Below, piece after piece: positions 39,772 to 49,641 of a stretch of DNA of 64,000 nucleotides (positions within the stretch are counted from its first letter, which is position 1; each line of letters begins with the position of its first letter). The translations under genes and the position numbers were made by a program. Below the pieces are notes generated by a model. It saw only the letters and a list, made by a program, of their open reading frames with translations. It had not been told where the DNA came from and ran no database searches. Origin of the DNA: UMGS1387 sp045539625 (GTDB lineage: Bacteria > Bacillota > Clostridia > Oscillospirales > CAG-382); assembly GCA_045539625.1 (NCBI GenBank), contig JAZQFS010000064.1, positions 16,883 to 80,882 on the forward strand, written 5' to 3'.

Positions 39772-40710
39772 TCAGTTACACTCTGCGTTAAGAGGACCTG
39801 CAAGCTCTTTAAGATAGAAGAGACGTCCGGGGAGTGTGGGAATAAAGGTCGATGTGATGTTCTTGTCGGGACCGTAATGGAGAGTTGTAAGAAAACTCAT
39901 ACCCTGCCACTGCATTCCTCTGCCCAAAGCTCCGTCTGCACCGCCGATGATGTAGTCAGCCTGAAGGAAGAGACCGGGTCCTATTGTGTTGGCACGGCAG
40001 GGAACAAGAGTTGTACGGCTCTTGAAGCTTGTTATGGCATTCTGCTCAATTGTAAGGGGGTGAAGCTTTGCACCTATTCTGTAGCACTGCTTCTTCCATT
40101 CTTCAACCGTCGGGAATTCTTCGCCGAAGTGAGGCTCCCAGAAAGCAATGTGGCACATTCTGCCTATACCGAATACAAGCACAAGCTTTGCACCCTCTGC
40201 CTTGAGAGAAGCAATCTTTTCGGGATATGTGGGAAGATTGTCCTTTGTTGCAAAGTTTCTCTGAGATGCAGGAACGGTGTTGTCGCCAAGCTTGTTGAAG
40301 AAGGCTTCCTTCATGCTGTACTCAAAGGATGCAGGGTTGTCGGAAGGAAGAGTGTTTCCTTCGCCGTCAGACCACTCATCCATATTAAATGTGTAAACGT
40401 GGTCGCACTTTACGTCCCATTCCTTAAGAAAGTATACTGCCCACTTGTACATTCCCATAGGTCCTACGGGAAGAATAAGGGCAATTTTTGTGCCGTTGTC
40501 CTTAGCTTTTTTTATCTGAAGAGCAATTTCATGTCCCATAAGGGTGTCAAATTCGCCTAAGGTTTCACATTCTATGGGGTTGAAATCCTTGTGCCAGAAG
40601 TCTTCACGCTTAACGCCCATATCACAGCATCTGTCGATTTTTTCCATATCCCAGCCTTTTGGATAAAAGCCTTCCAGAAGACTGCCTTTTACTGTACTGT
40701 TAAAATCCAT
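39772..40710 (-). CDS. NagB-like (glucosamine-6-phosphate deaminase/isomerase family) protein
   Basis: 312 residues. The fold is suggested by LILPVGPMGMYKWAVYFL, TFNMDEWSDGEG (compare the MDEY motif of NagB) and GIGRMCHIAFWEPHFGEEF (compare G-x-G-x-DGHIAFNEP). The catalytic Asp of MDE is kept, while the DG before HIAF has become MC, so activity may differ from true NagB. It follows a PIG-L-type deacetylase on the same strand by 24 bases, which points to a two-step deacetylation/deamination route for an N-acetylated amino sugar. Confidence 0.75.
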   Translation of the reverse strand: MDFNSTVKGSLLEGFYPKGWDMEKIDRCCDMGVKREDFWHKDFNPIECETLGEFDTLMGHEIALQIKKAKDNGTKIALILPVGPMGMYKWAVYFLKEWDVKCDHVYTFNMDEWSDGEGNTLPSDNPASFEYSMKEAFFNKLGDNTVPASQRNFATKDNLPTYPEKIASLKAEGAKLVLVFGIGRMCHIAFWEPHFGEEFPTVEEWKKQCYRIGAKLHPLTIEQNAITSFKSRTTLVPCRANTIGPGLFLQADYIIGGADGALGRGMQWQGMSFLTTLHYGPDKNITSTFIPTLPGRLFYLKELAGPLNAECN

Positions 40711-40734
40711 TTTTCATTCTCCTTGTGTAATGTA

Positions 40735-41589
40735 TTAAAAATCAAACCATTCTTTTTTCAGCTCGTCCGTAAGAGGCTCGCCGTATTCGCACACTTCAAA
40801 AGCTTCTGCAAAATGGATTTTTCTGCCTCTTTCCTCACCGTATCTTTGGATAAGCTCACGTCTGAAGCGTGAAGCCGTCTTTGCAAACTTAAGGGCATGA
40901 CCTCTGCCATTTGTGGTGAGGATTTCTTCATCGGTGGAGTTTTCGTTTATTTCATTGCCGATAAGCCACTTGTAACGCTCTTCCTTGTCTGATGGCACTT
41001 CGTCCAGTGTGCCGTAGGTGTAAGGAAGCCATTCATAAACCTGACTGTCGTTAAGGTCGGCAATTCTGTACTTTGTTTCAACCTCATCGTCAATGTCAAT
41101 AACAATGTCGCCGCAGAAAGGCGGATACTTGAAGCTGTCTTCATTGTACATGATAACGGGCATAAACCTCATTGCAGGCACGTCGGGACACTCGTGAGGA
41201 ACGGTGAGAAGGTAGGAAGCGTCCTGAACAAGCTGACCTGCCGCTCTGTGGTCGGCGTGGTAATCGTTGGGACGGTGTGTTATAATGAGGTCGGGACAGT
41301 ACTCTCGAATATATCGGATAAGACGTTTTCTTGTTGCAAGGTCGGCAACGATGTTGCAGTCATCAATATCCCATACATCGTAGGTTATGCCAAGAAGCTT
41401 TGCTACGTTTGCAGATTCCGTGGCACGCTTTGCCGTTGTTTGCTCGGGTGTCATTACGTGATGTCCGCCGCAGCCGTTGCAAAGACTTAAGAAGCGTACA
41501 TCATAGCCCTTTTTTACAAATTTGCTTGCGAGAGCGCCGCATCTGAATTCGTTGTCGTCCTGATGAGCGCCTATCATAAGAACTTTCAT
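40735..41589 (-). CDS. PIG-L-family deacetylase
   Basis: 284 residues. The zinc site is visible as GAHQDDNEFRCG at residues 7-18 and HADHRAAG near residue 111, with the HRPNDY block just before it. The family removes acetyl groups from N-acetylglucosamine-containing substrates. No signal peptide, so its substrate is cytoplasmic. It is the first gene of a leftward pair with the NagB-like gene and is divergent from an AraC regulator. Confidence 0.9.
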   Translation of the reverse strand: MKVLMIGAHQDDNEFRCGALASKFVKKGYDVRFLSLCNGCGGHHVMTPEQTTAKRATESANVAKLLGITYDVWDIDDCNIVADLATRKRLIRYIREYCPDLIITHRPNDYHADHRAAGQLVQDASYLLTVPHECPDVPAMRFMPVIMYNEDSFKYPPFCGDIVIDIDDEVETKYRIADLNDSQVYEWLPYTYGTLDEVPSDKEERYKWLIGNEINENSTDEEILTTNGRGHALKFAKTASRFRRELIQRYGEERGRKIHFAEAFEVCEYGEPLTDELKKEWFDF

Positions 41590-41647
41590 TTAAATCATCC
41601 TTTCAGATTTATGATACGAATTTAACATTTTTTCCGCCAATTGATTA

Positions 41648-41676
41648 TTGACATCTACTTATATATATTATAAAAT
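41648..41676 (+). promoter_or_regulatory. Promoter of the AraC gene at 41742
   Basis: TTGACA at 41648-41653 and TAAAAT at 41671-41676, 17-base spacer. Confidence 0.7.
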
Positions 41677-41741
41677 ATTGTTATACAAATGTCTTTAGCA
41701 AAATTTTGCGAATATTTATCATTTTTTCCACGAGGTGAAAT

Positions 41742-42644
41742 ATGTTTCCTCTTACCGCCGTAAATAAAACCATAGAGCTTGACGGTTTTCATAACGTATA
41801 TTATTTTGAATTTGGCAAATACCATCATCACGCCCCCGAAAAGCACTCATACTGGGAGATGGTTTATGTTGACAAGGGCAGAGTTCTTGCAAATACAGGC
41901 GGAAACATCTGCACGCTTGAAGAAGGTCAGGCGATTTTCCACGGTCCGGGAGAGCTTCACGCCCACGTATCAAACAAAGAGGTTGCCAACAATATGCTGG
42001 TGGTGTCATTTTCCTGCAAAAGCAAAAACGCACAGTTTTTTTCAGGAAAGGTTTTTACACTTGACAAAACCGAAAAAATGCTGCTTTCTCTGTTTATCGA
42101 TGAGGCAAAGAATGCACTGGGACACATAACGGGAGATTTTTACGATAAGAGGAGCCTTGATTTTTCCGAGGAAGAGTTTGGTGCAAGTCAATTAATGAAG
42201 TTTCATTTCACCGAGCTTCTCATTAAGCTGTACAGAAGAAGTACCCCCGAAAAGCAGAAGGACAGACAGACGGCGTATAAGCTTCACGGCACCGACGAAA
42301 CACTTGATGCTGTAATAGAATATCTAAAAGAGCATATTTATACCGATATAACTCTTGCCGATATATGCAACACCTTTTATGTGCGTAAATCAAGACTCAG
42401 CGTTATTTTCAAGGAATATACGGGCAAAAGTCCCATAAGCTATTTCAAATGGCTTAAGATAGAACAGGCAAAAAAGCTGCTTCGTGAGGAAAACCTGTCT
42501 GTCAGCCAGATAACCGATATGCTTGGCTATTCGGGAATACATAATTTTACCCGTTCCTTTAAAAGCTGTACGGGATTTTCTCCCACAGGCTATAAAAAAA
42601 GCGTTATGCTGCTTCAGAATTCCGACGGAAACAAGCAGAAGTGA
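41742..42644 (+). CDS. AraC-family regulator
   Basis: 300 residues. Cupin part with HHHAPEKHSYWEMVYVDKG and FHGPGELHAH; C-terminal helix-turn-helix pair with ITLADICNTFYVRKSRLSVI and ITDMLGYSGIHNFTRSFK. GAGGTGAAAT precedes the ATG. It is divergent from the deacetylase/NagB-like pair and is the obvious candidate to control it in response to an amino sugar. Confidence 0.92.
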   Translation: MFPLTAVNKTIELDGFHNVYYFEFGKYHHHAPEKHSYWEMVYVDKGRVLANTGGNICTLEEGQAIFHGPGELHAHVSNKEVANNMLVVSFSCKSKNAQFFSGKVFTLDKTEKMLLSLFIDEAKNALGHITGDFYDKRSLDFSEEEFGASQLMKFHFTELLIKLYRRSTPEKQKDRQTAYKLHGTDETLDAVIEYLKEHIYTDITLADICNTFYVRKSRLSVIFKEYTGKSPISYFKWLKIEQAKKLLREENLSVSQITDMLGYSGIHNFTRSFKSCTGFSPTGYKKSVMLLQNSDGNKQK

Positions 42645-42672
42645 GGATTGTGACAAAAGTGGTTGTAAAGTA

Positions 42673-42701
42673 TTGACTTTTGCACAGTAAAGTGATAAAA
42701 T
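42673..42701 (+). promoter_or_regulatory. Promoter of the transglutaminase-like gene
   Basis: TTGACT at 42673-42678 and TAAAAT at 42696-42701, 17-base spacer. Confidence 0.7.
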
Positions 42702-42758
42702 GTAGTCAGTGAAATTTGTCATAAATCTGTTGAAGTTTGTAAATAATCGGAGGTTGTT

Positions 42759-44291
42759 ATGAAAAAGACATTTTTTAAGCATGTATTTTTGCTTACAGTC
42801 GTCATACTGTGCTGTTTGCTTACGGCGGCAGCATCGGCAAGAGAACTTGTATTAACCGAAATTACCGAAATAACACTTGAAGAAACACCCAAAGCACAGC
42901 AAGGTGCACTTATGGGCGAGCCTGAAAACCGCTTCGGAAGACAAAGCCTTGCCAAGGTGGAAAATGCCGGGGCTATGCTTTATGCATACGATAAGCTGGT
43001 TGACGGCTTTGAAAATATGGAAAGCCAAATATGGCTGTCAGACGGACGTAATTACTTTATTTCCAAGGAAGAATTTAATCTCGTGCTTGAGGTTTATCTT
43101 TCTGACTATCCCGAAAACTTCTGGTTTGACGGCACATGCGATTATACTCCCTATTCAAGCAACGGCGCAGTAGCGGTGATATATCCCGAGCTTGGTCTTT
43201 ACGGTGAGGTTCTTACAAAAGAGCAGATACAAGCGTTACGGGAAAAGTTTGACCGTCAAACCGACAAAATCATTGCACGTATGAATAGAGAGGTAAAGGA
43301 AGAAGCGTCGCTGTACGAAACCCAGTACAACAAGGCTCTTTGGCTTCACGATACCGTTGCCAAAACCGTAAAATACGAAGAGGGACCAAACCATCAGACA
43401 GCATACGGTGCGCTTATAGACAGACGTGCCGTCTGTGCAGGCTACTGCGAATTGTATCAGGTACTGCTGAGAAAAGCGGGAATAGAATCGTGGGCTGTGA
43501 AGGGCATGGGAAAAAATTCCATGAACGGTACTGCCGAGCCTCACGAGTGGACACTTATGTGGCTTGACGGCAACTGCGTTTATACCGACGTTACCTGGGA
43601 CGACCAGGGCTCTGACGTGTACCATTTGTATTTTGCAAGAGACCTTGCCACAATTAAAGAGGACCACGTTCCAAAGGAAGGTTTTTATGCCGACAGCCTT
43701 CCTAAGACACCCTGCGACAAGTGCGGCACAAGCGGATATTTTGACCACGTTTTCGGCGACCACAAGCTGACAGAGGATAAGTTTACAGGTGAAATTGTCA
43801 GCAGTCTGCTGGAAGAAGCGGTGGACGGCAGAGTATGGAAGGCGACACTTTTTGAGGATTATGCCACAACACTTTTGAGCTGGCTTCAAGGCAATCTCGG
43901 TGATGTAATACAAGCAGGGTACAACGCAGGAATTATCGACTACTGCAAAGGCTTCAGTGCTTCTATGGGTTATGAAGGCTCATCGGGTGCAGGCAGAGAG
44001 ATTCATCTTACCATCATCAACGCAGAGGACACCTTTGTGGGTGCAAATCAGAAATATGACGGCACCTGCGACGTAAGTGTCTTCAGAGATGAGGAAGACT
44101 CAGGCAAGCAGGTATCCCTTATGATTACCTACTATGACGAGGACGGCAAGACCGTGGGCGTTTCAATAAAGAATGTAACAAGCAGCTATACTGAGTTCAG
44201 CGAGGATATGCCCGAGGGTGCGGTAAGCTTTAAGACTATGGTACTTGACGGTGCAAAGCTTTCGCCGCTGTGTGATTTTTCGCAGGGATAA
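42759..44291 (+). CDS. Secreted transglutaminase-like (cysteine protease-fold) protein
   Basis: 510 residues. A signal peptide (1-27) is followed by a region of about 130 residues and then a transglutaminase core: LHDTVAKTVKYE, RRAVCAGYCELYQVLLRKAG with the catalytic Cys near residue 225, EPHEWTLMWLDG with the His near 263, and YTDVTWDDQ with the Asp near 276. The C-terminal 200 residues contain a beta-rich domain. The triad is complete, so a peptidase or cross-linking activity outside the membrane is likely. CGGAGGTTGTT precedes the ATG; it has its own promoter and terminator. Confidence 0.85.
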   Translation: MKKTFFKHVFLLTVVILCCLLTAAASARELVLTEITEITLEETPKAQQGALMGEPENRFGRQSLAKVENAGAMLYAYDKLVDGFENMESQIWLSDGRNYFISKEEFNLVLEVYLSDYPENFWFDGTCDYTPYSSNGAVAVIYPELGLYGEVLTKEQIQALREKFDRQTDKIIARMNREVKEEASLYETQYNKALWLHDTVAKTVKYEEGPNHQTAYGALIDRRAVCAGYCELYQVLLRKAGIESWAVKGMGKNSMNGTAEPHEWTLMWLDGNCVYTDVTWDDQGSDVYHLYFARDLATIKEDHVPKEGFYADSLPKTPCDKCGTSGYFDHVFGDHKLTEDKFTGEIVSSLLEEAVDGRVWKATLFEDYATTLLSWLQGNLGDVIQAGYNAGIIDYCKGFSASMGYEGSSGAGREIHLTIINAEDTFVGANQKYDGTCDVSVFRDEEDSGKQVSLMITYYDEDGKTVGVSIKNVTSSYTEFSEDMPEGAVSFKTMVLDGAKLSPLCDFSQG

Positions 44292-44311
44292 TTAACAGAA
44301 TAATGCAAGAC

Positions 44312-44341
44312 GGAGGTTGAGATAATCAGCCTCCTTTTTTA
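44312..44341 (+). terminator. Terminator of the transglutaminase-like gene
   Basis: GGAGGTTGA pairs with TCAGCCTCC, followed by TTTTTT. Confidence 0.85.
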
Positions 44342-44393
44342 TTGTTATAATCAGACAATTCACGGCATAAACTGTAAAAACGGAGGTGTGCCT

Positions 44394-45092
44394 GTGCAAG
44401 CTTTTAAAATAAGCGAAAAAAGGATTGATATAAAAACTCTCGTAGGTACAAAAACGGGAATAATACAAAGCATTAAGTACCCTTTTTTTGAAAGCCGTGA
44501 GCAAGATATGGAAAAGCTGGCTGACAAAATGAACGGATTTTACGAAAAAACAGCAAGAAAATACAGCTCTTACGGCGAAAAAATCCTTTCAAAAAAGGTG
44601 GGACGTATGGCGAAAAAATGCCGTTTGCCGTTGTGTATGGGTATGAAATATACCGCTGTGGAAAACGACGGGGGAATAATAAGCGTGGTGCTTGACCTTA
44701 GCTGCTCGGAGGGGAAAAACATACGTATGCGGCGGTTTACACAGATGTGGAGCAAGGAAAAAGCAAAGCTTATGACAACGGGAGAGCTGCTTGATTTGTC
44801 GGCAAAAAACAAAAAGTATATTTTTGACCTTGTGACAGAGCAGGCGAAAAATATGAGCACAAAGGCAAACAAGGAGTTTTATCCCGATGTGGAAAAGCGC
44901 GTAAAGTATCATTTTTGCTTCAATAACTGCTTTGCTTCGCCGTCGGGAGTGGTGTTCTTTTTCGATGCGGGAACTTTGAGGCAGACAAAATACGGTGCTT
45001 GCTGTTTTGTTGTACCGTATAAAAAGCTTGACGGTATTGTAAGAATCGGAGGGCTGTGGAAAAAAGAAAAGACTGAAAATGAAAATTTGTAA
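44394..45092 (+). CDS. DUF3298/RsiV-like domain protein without export signal
   Basis: 232 residues. The layout, a conserved YPFF near the start, a central Leu/Ser-rich strand region and a C-terminal FNNCFASPSGVVFFFDAG followed by VPYKKLDG, resembles the DUF3298 domain found in anti-sigma factors such as RsiV and in exported proteins. Unusually it has neither membrane span nor signal peptide. GTG at 44394 is chosen because CGGAGGTGT is spaced correctly. Function unknown. Confidence 0.65.
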   Translation: MQAFKISEKRIDIKTLVGTKTGIIQSIKYPFFESREQDMEKLADKMNGFYEKTARKYSSYGEKILSKKVGRMAKKCRLPLCMGMKYTAVENDGGIISVVLDLSCSEGKNIRMRRFTQMWSKEKAKLMTTGELLDLSAKNKKYIFDLVTEQAKNMSTKANKEFYPDVEKRVKYHFCFNNCFASPSGVVFFFDAGTLRQTKYGACCFVVPYKKLDGIVRIGGLWKKEKTENENL

Positions 45093-45121
45093 ATAATATA
45101 TAAACATTGTCACGTTTTTTG

Positions 45122-45148
45122 TTGACAGTGTACAATTTGTGATATAAT
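45122..45148 (+). promoter_or_regulatory. Probable lon promoter
   Basis: TTGACA at 45122-45127 and TATAAT at 45143-45148, but with only 15 bases between them, shorter than ideal. No CIRCE or CtsR-type box seen. Confidence 0.45.
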
Positions 45149-45210
45149 GTAACGGAATATCGTATTATAAGGTAAAATGGTATAATTATTTGAAAAAAGC
45201 GGAGAGAAAA

Positions 45211-47616
45211 ATGTCAAGATACATAGAAAAAGTAGAAAATATGACACTTCCTGCCATTCCCATGCGGGGACTTGTCATTTTCCCCGGAGTGCCGACGAGC
45301 TTTGAAATAAACAGTAAGCGGTCTGTTGCTGCCATGAAGGCGGCGGCAATGTACGGCGGGAGCGTATTTCTTTCTTGTGTAAAGAATATGGATAAGCCCA
45401 ACGAAAAGCCTGAGATGTACTCTATGGGTGTTGTTGCAAGAGTTAAGCAGTCGTTAAAGCTTCCCGACGGCAATTACAGGCTTCTTGTCGAAGGAATCAC
45501 AAGAGCAGAAATAGCAGAAATTGTCCGTGACGAAGAATATATTACTGTAAATCTTCTTACAAAAAGCATATTCCTTCCCGATAACGGCGGAATAAAGGCT
45601 CAGGCACTTGTGGCGGAAGCCCTTGCTGCTTTTCAGGAATATATAAAGCTTATACCCAAAATTTCCAACGAGATAGTTGTAAGCATACAGGCAATAACCG
45701 ATCCGGGACTTCTTGCCGACTTTATTGCGGCAAACGTGCTGTTCAGATACGAAGACAAGCAGGCAGTTCTTGAGGAATGCGATCCCTTCAAGCGACTTGA
45801 AAGACTTGTTGTCATTCTTGAAAAGGAAAGGGAAGTGCTGTCTCTCAAAAACGATTTGCACGAAAAGGTAAGGGAACGTCTGGGCGACAACCAGAGAGAG
45901 TATTTCCTCAAGGAACAGCTCAAGCTTATTCACGATGAGCTTGGTATGGCGGGCGATCCCGATGAGGACGGCTACCATGAAAGAATTGCAAAGTCGGCGT
46001 TTGACGATGAAGTAAAGGCAAGGCTCACAAAGGAAGCAAACAAGCTTTCAAAAATGGCTTTCGGCTCGTCTGAAAGCAGTGTTATAAGAAATTTCCTTGA
46101 CACAATTTTAGAGCTTCCCACAGGGGTTTACACCAAGGATATCTTCAGCGTTGAAAAGGCACGTAAGGTGCTTGACGAAGACCACAACGGTATGGAAAAG
46201 GTTAAGGAAAGAATCCTTGAATATGTTGCGGTAAAGCAGTTAAGTCCTTCTCTTAAGGGACAGGTAATATGTCTTGTAGGACCTCCCGGTGTAGGTAAAA
46301 GCTCAATAGCTTCAAGCATTGCAAGGGCGATGGGAAGAAACTTTGTGCGTATTTCCCTTGGCGGTGTAAGAGATGAGGCTGATATAAGAGGTCACAGAAA
46401 AACCTATATCGGTGCAATGCCGGGACGAATCGCCGAGGCTATGACAAGAGCAAAGAGTATGAATCCGGTAGTGCTGCTTGACGAAATTGACAAGCTGTCA
46501 AGAGATGCCCACGGCGATCCTGCTTCGGCACTTCTTGAAGCACTTGATTCCGAGCAGAACAAATCCTTCCGTGACCATTTTCTTGAAATACCCCTTGATA
46601 TTTCGGAGTGTATCTTTATTGCAACGGCAAACAACGCCGAAACCATTCCCGATGCACTGTATGACAGAATGGAGGTTATCAACCTTCCGTCCTACACAAG
46701 AAATGAAAAGGCGGCAATTTTCAAGGATCATCTGCTTCCAAAGCAGCTTAAGCGTCACGGTCTTACAAAGAGAAATTTAAAACTGTCGGACGATGCGGTG
46801 TTTGAGCTTATCGACGGATACACAAAGGAAGCGGGAGTCAGAAATCTTGAAAGAGAAGCGGCGTCCCTTATAAGAAAAATTGCAATGAAGATTGCCGAGG
46901 GCGAAAAGAAGAGCTTTTCACTTAAGGCTAAGGATATAAGCACAATTATGGGTGCAAGAAAGAGCAAGCCCGATCCCATGCTTTCGGAAAACACGGTAGG
47001 TGTGGTAAACGGTCTTGCCTGGACAAGTCTCGGCGGAGAAATGCTTCAGGTTGAGGTTGTTTCAATGCAGGGAACGGGAAAATTTGTGCTTACGGGAAAA
47101 TTAGGCGATGTTATGAAGGAGTCGGCACAGGCGGCTGAAAGCTACATAAGAAAGCACGCCTTTGAGCTTGGTATAAAGAATCCCGAATTTTATAAGGATA
47201 CCGACATTCACATTCACGTCCCCGAGGGAGCTGTGCCCAAGGACGGACCAAGTGCGGGCGTTACCATGGTAAGTGCCATAGTTTCCGAGCTTTCCGGACG
47301 TAAGGCAAGATGTGATGTTGCAATGACAGGCGAGGTTACCCTTACGGGACGAGTGCTTCCCATAGGCGGACTTCGTGAAAAGACTATGGCGGCATACAAA
47401 AACGGTATGAAGGTTGCAGTTATACCCTATGACAACATAAGCGACCTTGAAGAGTGCGACAAAACGGTGAAGGATGCAATTACCTTTGTTCCCGTAAAGC
47501 ACGTAAGCGAGGTGCTGGAGGTTGTGCTTGAAGATGCGGCAGGAGAAGTGACGTCGGAAGAAAGCTTTGTTGTTCCCGCCGACAGTGTGACACAGGCAGT
47601 CCGTGCACAAATATAA
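45211..47616 (+). CDS. lon: ATP-dependent protease La (Lon)
   Basis: 801 residues. N-terminal substrate-binding domain (LPAIPMRGLVIFPG onwards), AAA+ domain with Walker A GPPGVGKSS near residue 358, Walker B VVLLDEIDKL and sensor motifs, and a C-terminal protease domain with the catalytic Ser in DGPSAGVTM near residue 679 and the Lys in GLREKTMAA. Lon degrades misfolded and regulatory proteins. The ATG at 45211 with GGAGAG upstream is preferred to the in-frame TTG at 45190. It is followed at 16 bases by engB, the usual Firmicute arrangement. Confidence 0.98.
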   Translation: MSRYIEKVENMTLPAIPMRGLVIFPGVPTSFEINSKRSVAAMKAAAMYGGSVFLSCVKNMDKPNEKPEMYSMGVVARVKQSLKLPDGNYRLLVEGITRAEIAEIVRDEEYITVNLLTKSIFLPDNGGIKAQALVAEALAAFQEYIKLIPKISNEIVVSIQAITDPGLLADFIAANVLFRYEDKQAVLEECDPFKRLERLVVILEKEREVLSLKNDLHEKVRERLGDNQREYFLKEQLKLIHDELGMAGDPDEDGYHERIAKSAFDDEVKARLTKEANKLSKMAFGSSESSVIRNFLDTILELPTGVYTKDIFSVEKARKVLDEDHNGMEKVKERILEYVAVKQLSPSLKGQVICLVGPPGVGKSSIASSIARAMGRNFVRISLGGVRDEADIRGHRKTYIGAMPGRIAEAMTRAKSMNPVVLLDEIDKLSRDAHGDPASALLEALDSEQNKSFRDHFLEIPLDISECIFIATANNAETIPDALYDRMEVINLPSYTRNEKAAIFKDHLLPKQLKRHGLTKRNLKLSDDAVFELIDGYTKEAGVRNLEREAASLIRKIAMKIAEGEKKSFSLKAKDISTIMGARKSKPDPMLSENTVGVVNGLAWTSLGGEMLQVEVVSMQGTGKFVLTGKLGDVMKESAQAAESYIRKHAFELGIKNPEFYKDTDIHIHVPEGAVPKDGPSAGVTMVSAIVSELSGRKARCDVAMTGEVTLTGRVLPIGGLREKTMAAYKNGMKVAVIPYDNISDLEECDKTVKDAITFVPVKHVSEVLEVVLEDAAGEVTSEESFVVPADSVTQAVRAQI

Positions 47617-47632
47617 ATAAAGGACGGATAAA

Positions 47633-48280
47633 ATGAATTTAAACAACGCAAACTTAATACTTACGGCAGGTCTTCCAAGCCAGCTTCCCGGAATTATGCG
47701 TGATGAAATTCCTCAGGTTGCCATGTGCGGACGAAGCAACGTAGGTAAAAGCTCACTTATAAATAAGCTGCTTAACCGAAAGAAGCTTGCACGTGTCAGT
47801 GCAGAGCCCGGAAAAACCGTGACCGTCAACTGCTATGACGTTGACTCATCACTGTATCTTGTTGACCTTCCCGGCTACGGTTACGCAAAGCGTTCCTTCT
47901 CGGAAAGAGAAAAGTGGAAAAAGCTTATTGACAGATATTTTGAAACACCCGGTCAGCGGCTTTATCTTCAGCTTGTTGACTTAAAGGTAGGACTTACCAA
48001 GGACGACGAGGCGATGGTAAGCTTTCTTACCTCGATGGATTTGCCCTTTGCGGTGGTATGTACAAAGGCTGATAAGCTCAATAAAACAAACAAGCTTAAA
48101 AACCTTGAAAGCATAAGAAAACATCCTCTTATTCCCGAAGATGCCGAGGTTATTGCATTTTCCTCGCAGACAGGAGAGGGAGCAGAGGAAGTTTGGAAGA
48201 TTATCAATGAATTTTGCGATTTTGTCGGCGGTAAAGAGATTTTGTCGGAGGAAGACAAAACACAAAACGCCGAGCAATAA
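47633..48280 (+). CDS. ysxC: Ribosome biogenesis GTPase EngB/YsxC
   Basis: 215 residues. G1 GRSNVGKSSLINKL, G3 DLPGYGYAKR and G4 TKADKL are all present with normal spacing. YsxC helps assemble the large ribosomal subunit. AAGGACGGATAAA precedes the ATG. It lies between lon and lysA, probably in one transcript with lon. Confidence 0.97.
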   Translation: MNLNNANLILTAGLPSQLPGIMRDEIPQVAMCGRSNVGKSSLINKLLNRKKLARVSAEPGKTVTVNCYDVDSSLYLVDLPGYGYAKRSFSEREKWKKLIDRYFETPGQRLYLQLVDLKVGLTKDDEAMVSFLTSMDLPFAVVCTKADKLNKTNKLKNLESIRKHPLIPEDAEVIAFSSQTGEGAEEVWKIINEFCDFVGGKEILSEEDKTQNAEQ

Positions 48281-48296
48281 AAAAGGACTAAGAAAA

Positions 48297-49601
48297 GTGA
48301 ACACGATTTTATTACACGACAACTATTCCGTAAATGAAAAAGGACACTTTACGGTTTGCGGACACGATACCGTTTCTCTTGCGGAAAAGTTCGGCACGCC
48401 CTTGTATGTTATAGACCAAGACAAGGTAAGAGAAATGTGCAGAACATACAGAAAGGCGGCATCGGATAATTTTGAGGATTTTGACATTCTCTATGCAAGC
48501 AAGGCACTTTCCTTTAAGGGAATGTACAAAATTGCGGCAGAAGAAGGAATGTGCGTCGATGCTGTTTCAACAGGTGAGATTTACACGGCAATAAGCGCAG
48601 GCTTCCCCAAAGAAAAAATATATTTTCACGGCAACAACAAGATGAAAGAAGATATTGAATTTGCCGTTGAAAACGGAATCGGCTGCTTTGTCGCAGACAA
48701 CTGCGAGGAGCTTGATTTTATCAATGACGCAGCAGACAAGAACGGCGTTGTTCAAAAGGTGCTTCTCAGAATCACCCCCGGCATTGACCCTCATACCCAT
48801 GCAAAAATTGCAACGGGAAATGTTGACTCAAAGTTTGGCGAGGCAATAGAGACGGGACAGGCTATGGATTTTGTAAAGCATGCACTGTCAAAGCAAAACT
48901 TAGAGCTTCTCGGTATACACTGCCATGTAGGCTCACAGAGCTTTGATCCTCAGCCTTTCATCGATGCCTGTGAGATTATGGCGAAATTTGCAAAAGCCAT
49001 AAAGGACGAAACAGGCTATGAAATAAAGGTACTCGACCTTGGAGGCGGCTTTGGAGTAAGGTATCTTCCCGAACAGGAAAACCTTGACATTGCGTGGATG
49101 ATTTCCGAAATTGCAAAAACCGTCAAGAAAACCGTGGCAGAAAACGGTCTTTCAATGCCAAAGATTATGTTTGAGCCGGGACGCAGTCTTGTTGCAGCAT
49201 CGGGCGTTACACTTTACAGTGTGGGACACGTAAAGGAAATCAAGGGATATAAAAACTACATTCCCGTAAACGGCGGTATGACGGACAATCCGAGATATGC
49301 TCTTTATGAAGCTCCCTACTACTGTCTTATAGCAAACAAGGCAAATGAAAAGATGGATTATCACGCAGACGTTGTAGGCTCCTGCTGTGAAAGCGGAGAT
49401 ATAATACAGCCGGATGTGGATATCCAAAAGCCGATTTACGGCGATATTCTTGCTGTTTGTGTAACGGGTGCATACAACTACAGTATGTCGTCAAATTACA
49501 ACAGATTTTTAAAGCCTGCTCTTGTGCTTGTTTCAAAAGACAAGGCGGAAATCGGGGTAAAAAGAGAAACTCTGCGGGATATTGTAAGAAACGATATATA
49601 A
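48297..49601 (+). CDS. lysA: Diaminopimelate decarboxylase
   Basis: 434 residues. PLP-binding Lys in LYASKALSFKG near residue 59; HCHVGSQ, LDLGGGFGVRY, EPGRSLVA and the C-terminal CCESGD and TGAYNYSM active-site motifs are intact. It catalyses the last step of lysine synthesis from meso-diaminopimelate. The start is a GTG at 48297, 16 bases after the engB stop, with AAGGACTAAGAAAA upstream. No lysine riboswitch is seen, in keeping with an internal operon position. Confidence 0.97.
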   Translation: MNTILLHDNYSVNEKGHFTVCGHDTVSLAEKFGTPLYVIDQDKVREMCRTYRKAASDNFEDFDILYASKALSFKGMYKIAAEEGMCVDAVSTGEIYTAISAGFPKEKIYFHGNNKMKEDIEFAVENGIGCFVADNCEELDFINDAADKNGVVQKVLLRITPGIDPHTHAKIATGNVDSKFGEAIETGQAMDFVKHALSKQNLELLGIHCHVGSQSFDPQPFIDACEIMAKFAKAIKDETGYEIKVLDLGGGFGVRYLPEQENLDIAWMISEIAKTVKKTVAENGLSMPKIMFEPGRSLVAASGVTLYSVGHVKEIKGYKNYIPVNGGMTDNPRYALYEAPYYCLIANKANEKMDYHADVVGSCCESGDIIQPDVDIQKPIYGDILAVCVTGAYNYSMSSNYNRFLKPALVLVSKDKAEIGVKRETLRDIVRNDI

Positions 49602-49641
49602 GAAAATAAAAAAATTATCATATAAAAAGGAAGTAAAGACA

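Noticed and set aside
49602..49641. T-box leaders before glyQS, hisS or aspS
   Set aside because: The upstream gaps are only 27 to 41 bases and contain no T-box sequence or antiterminator.
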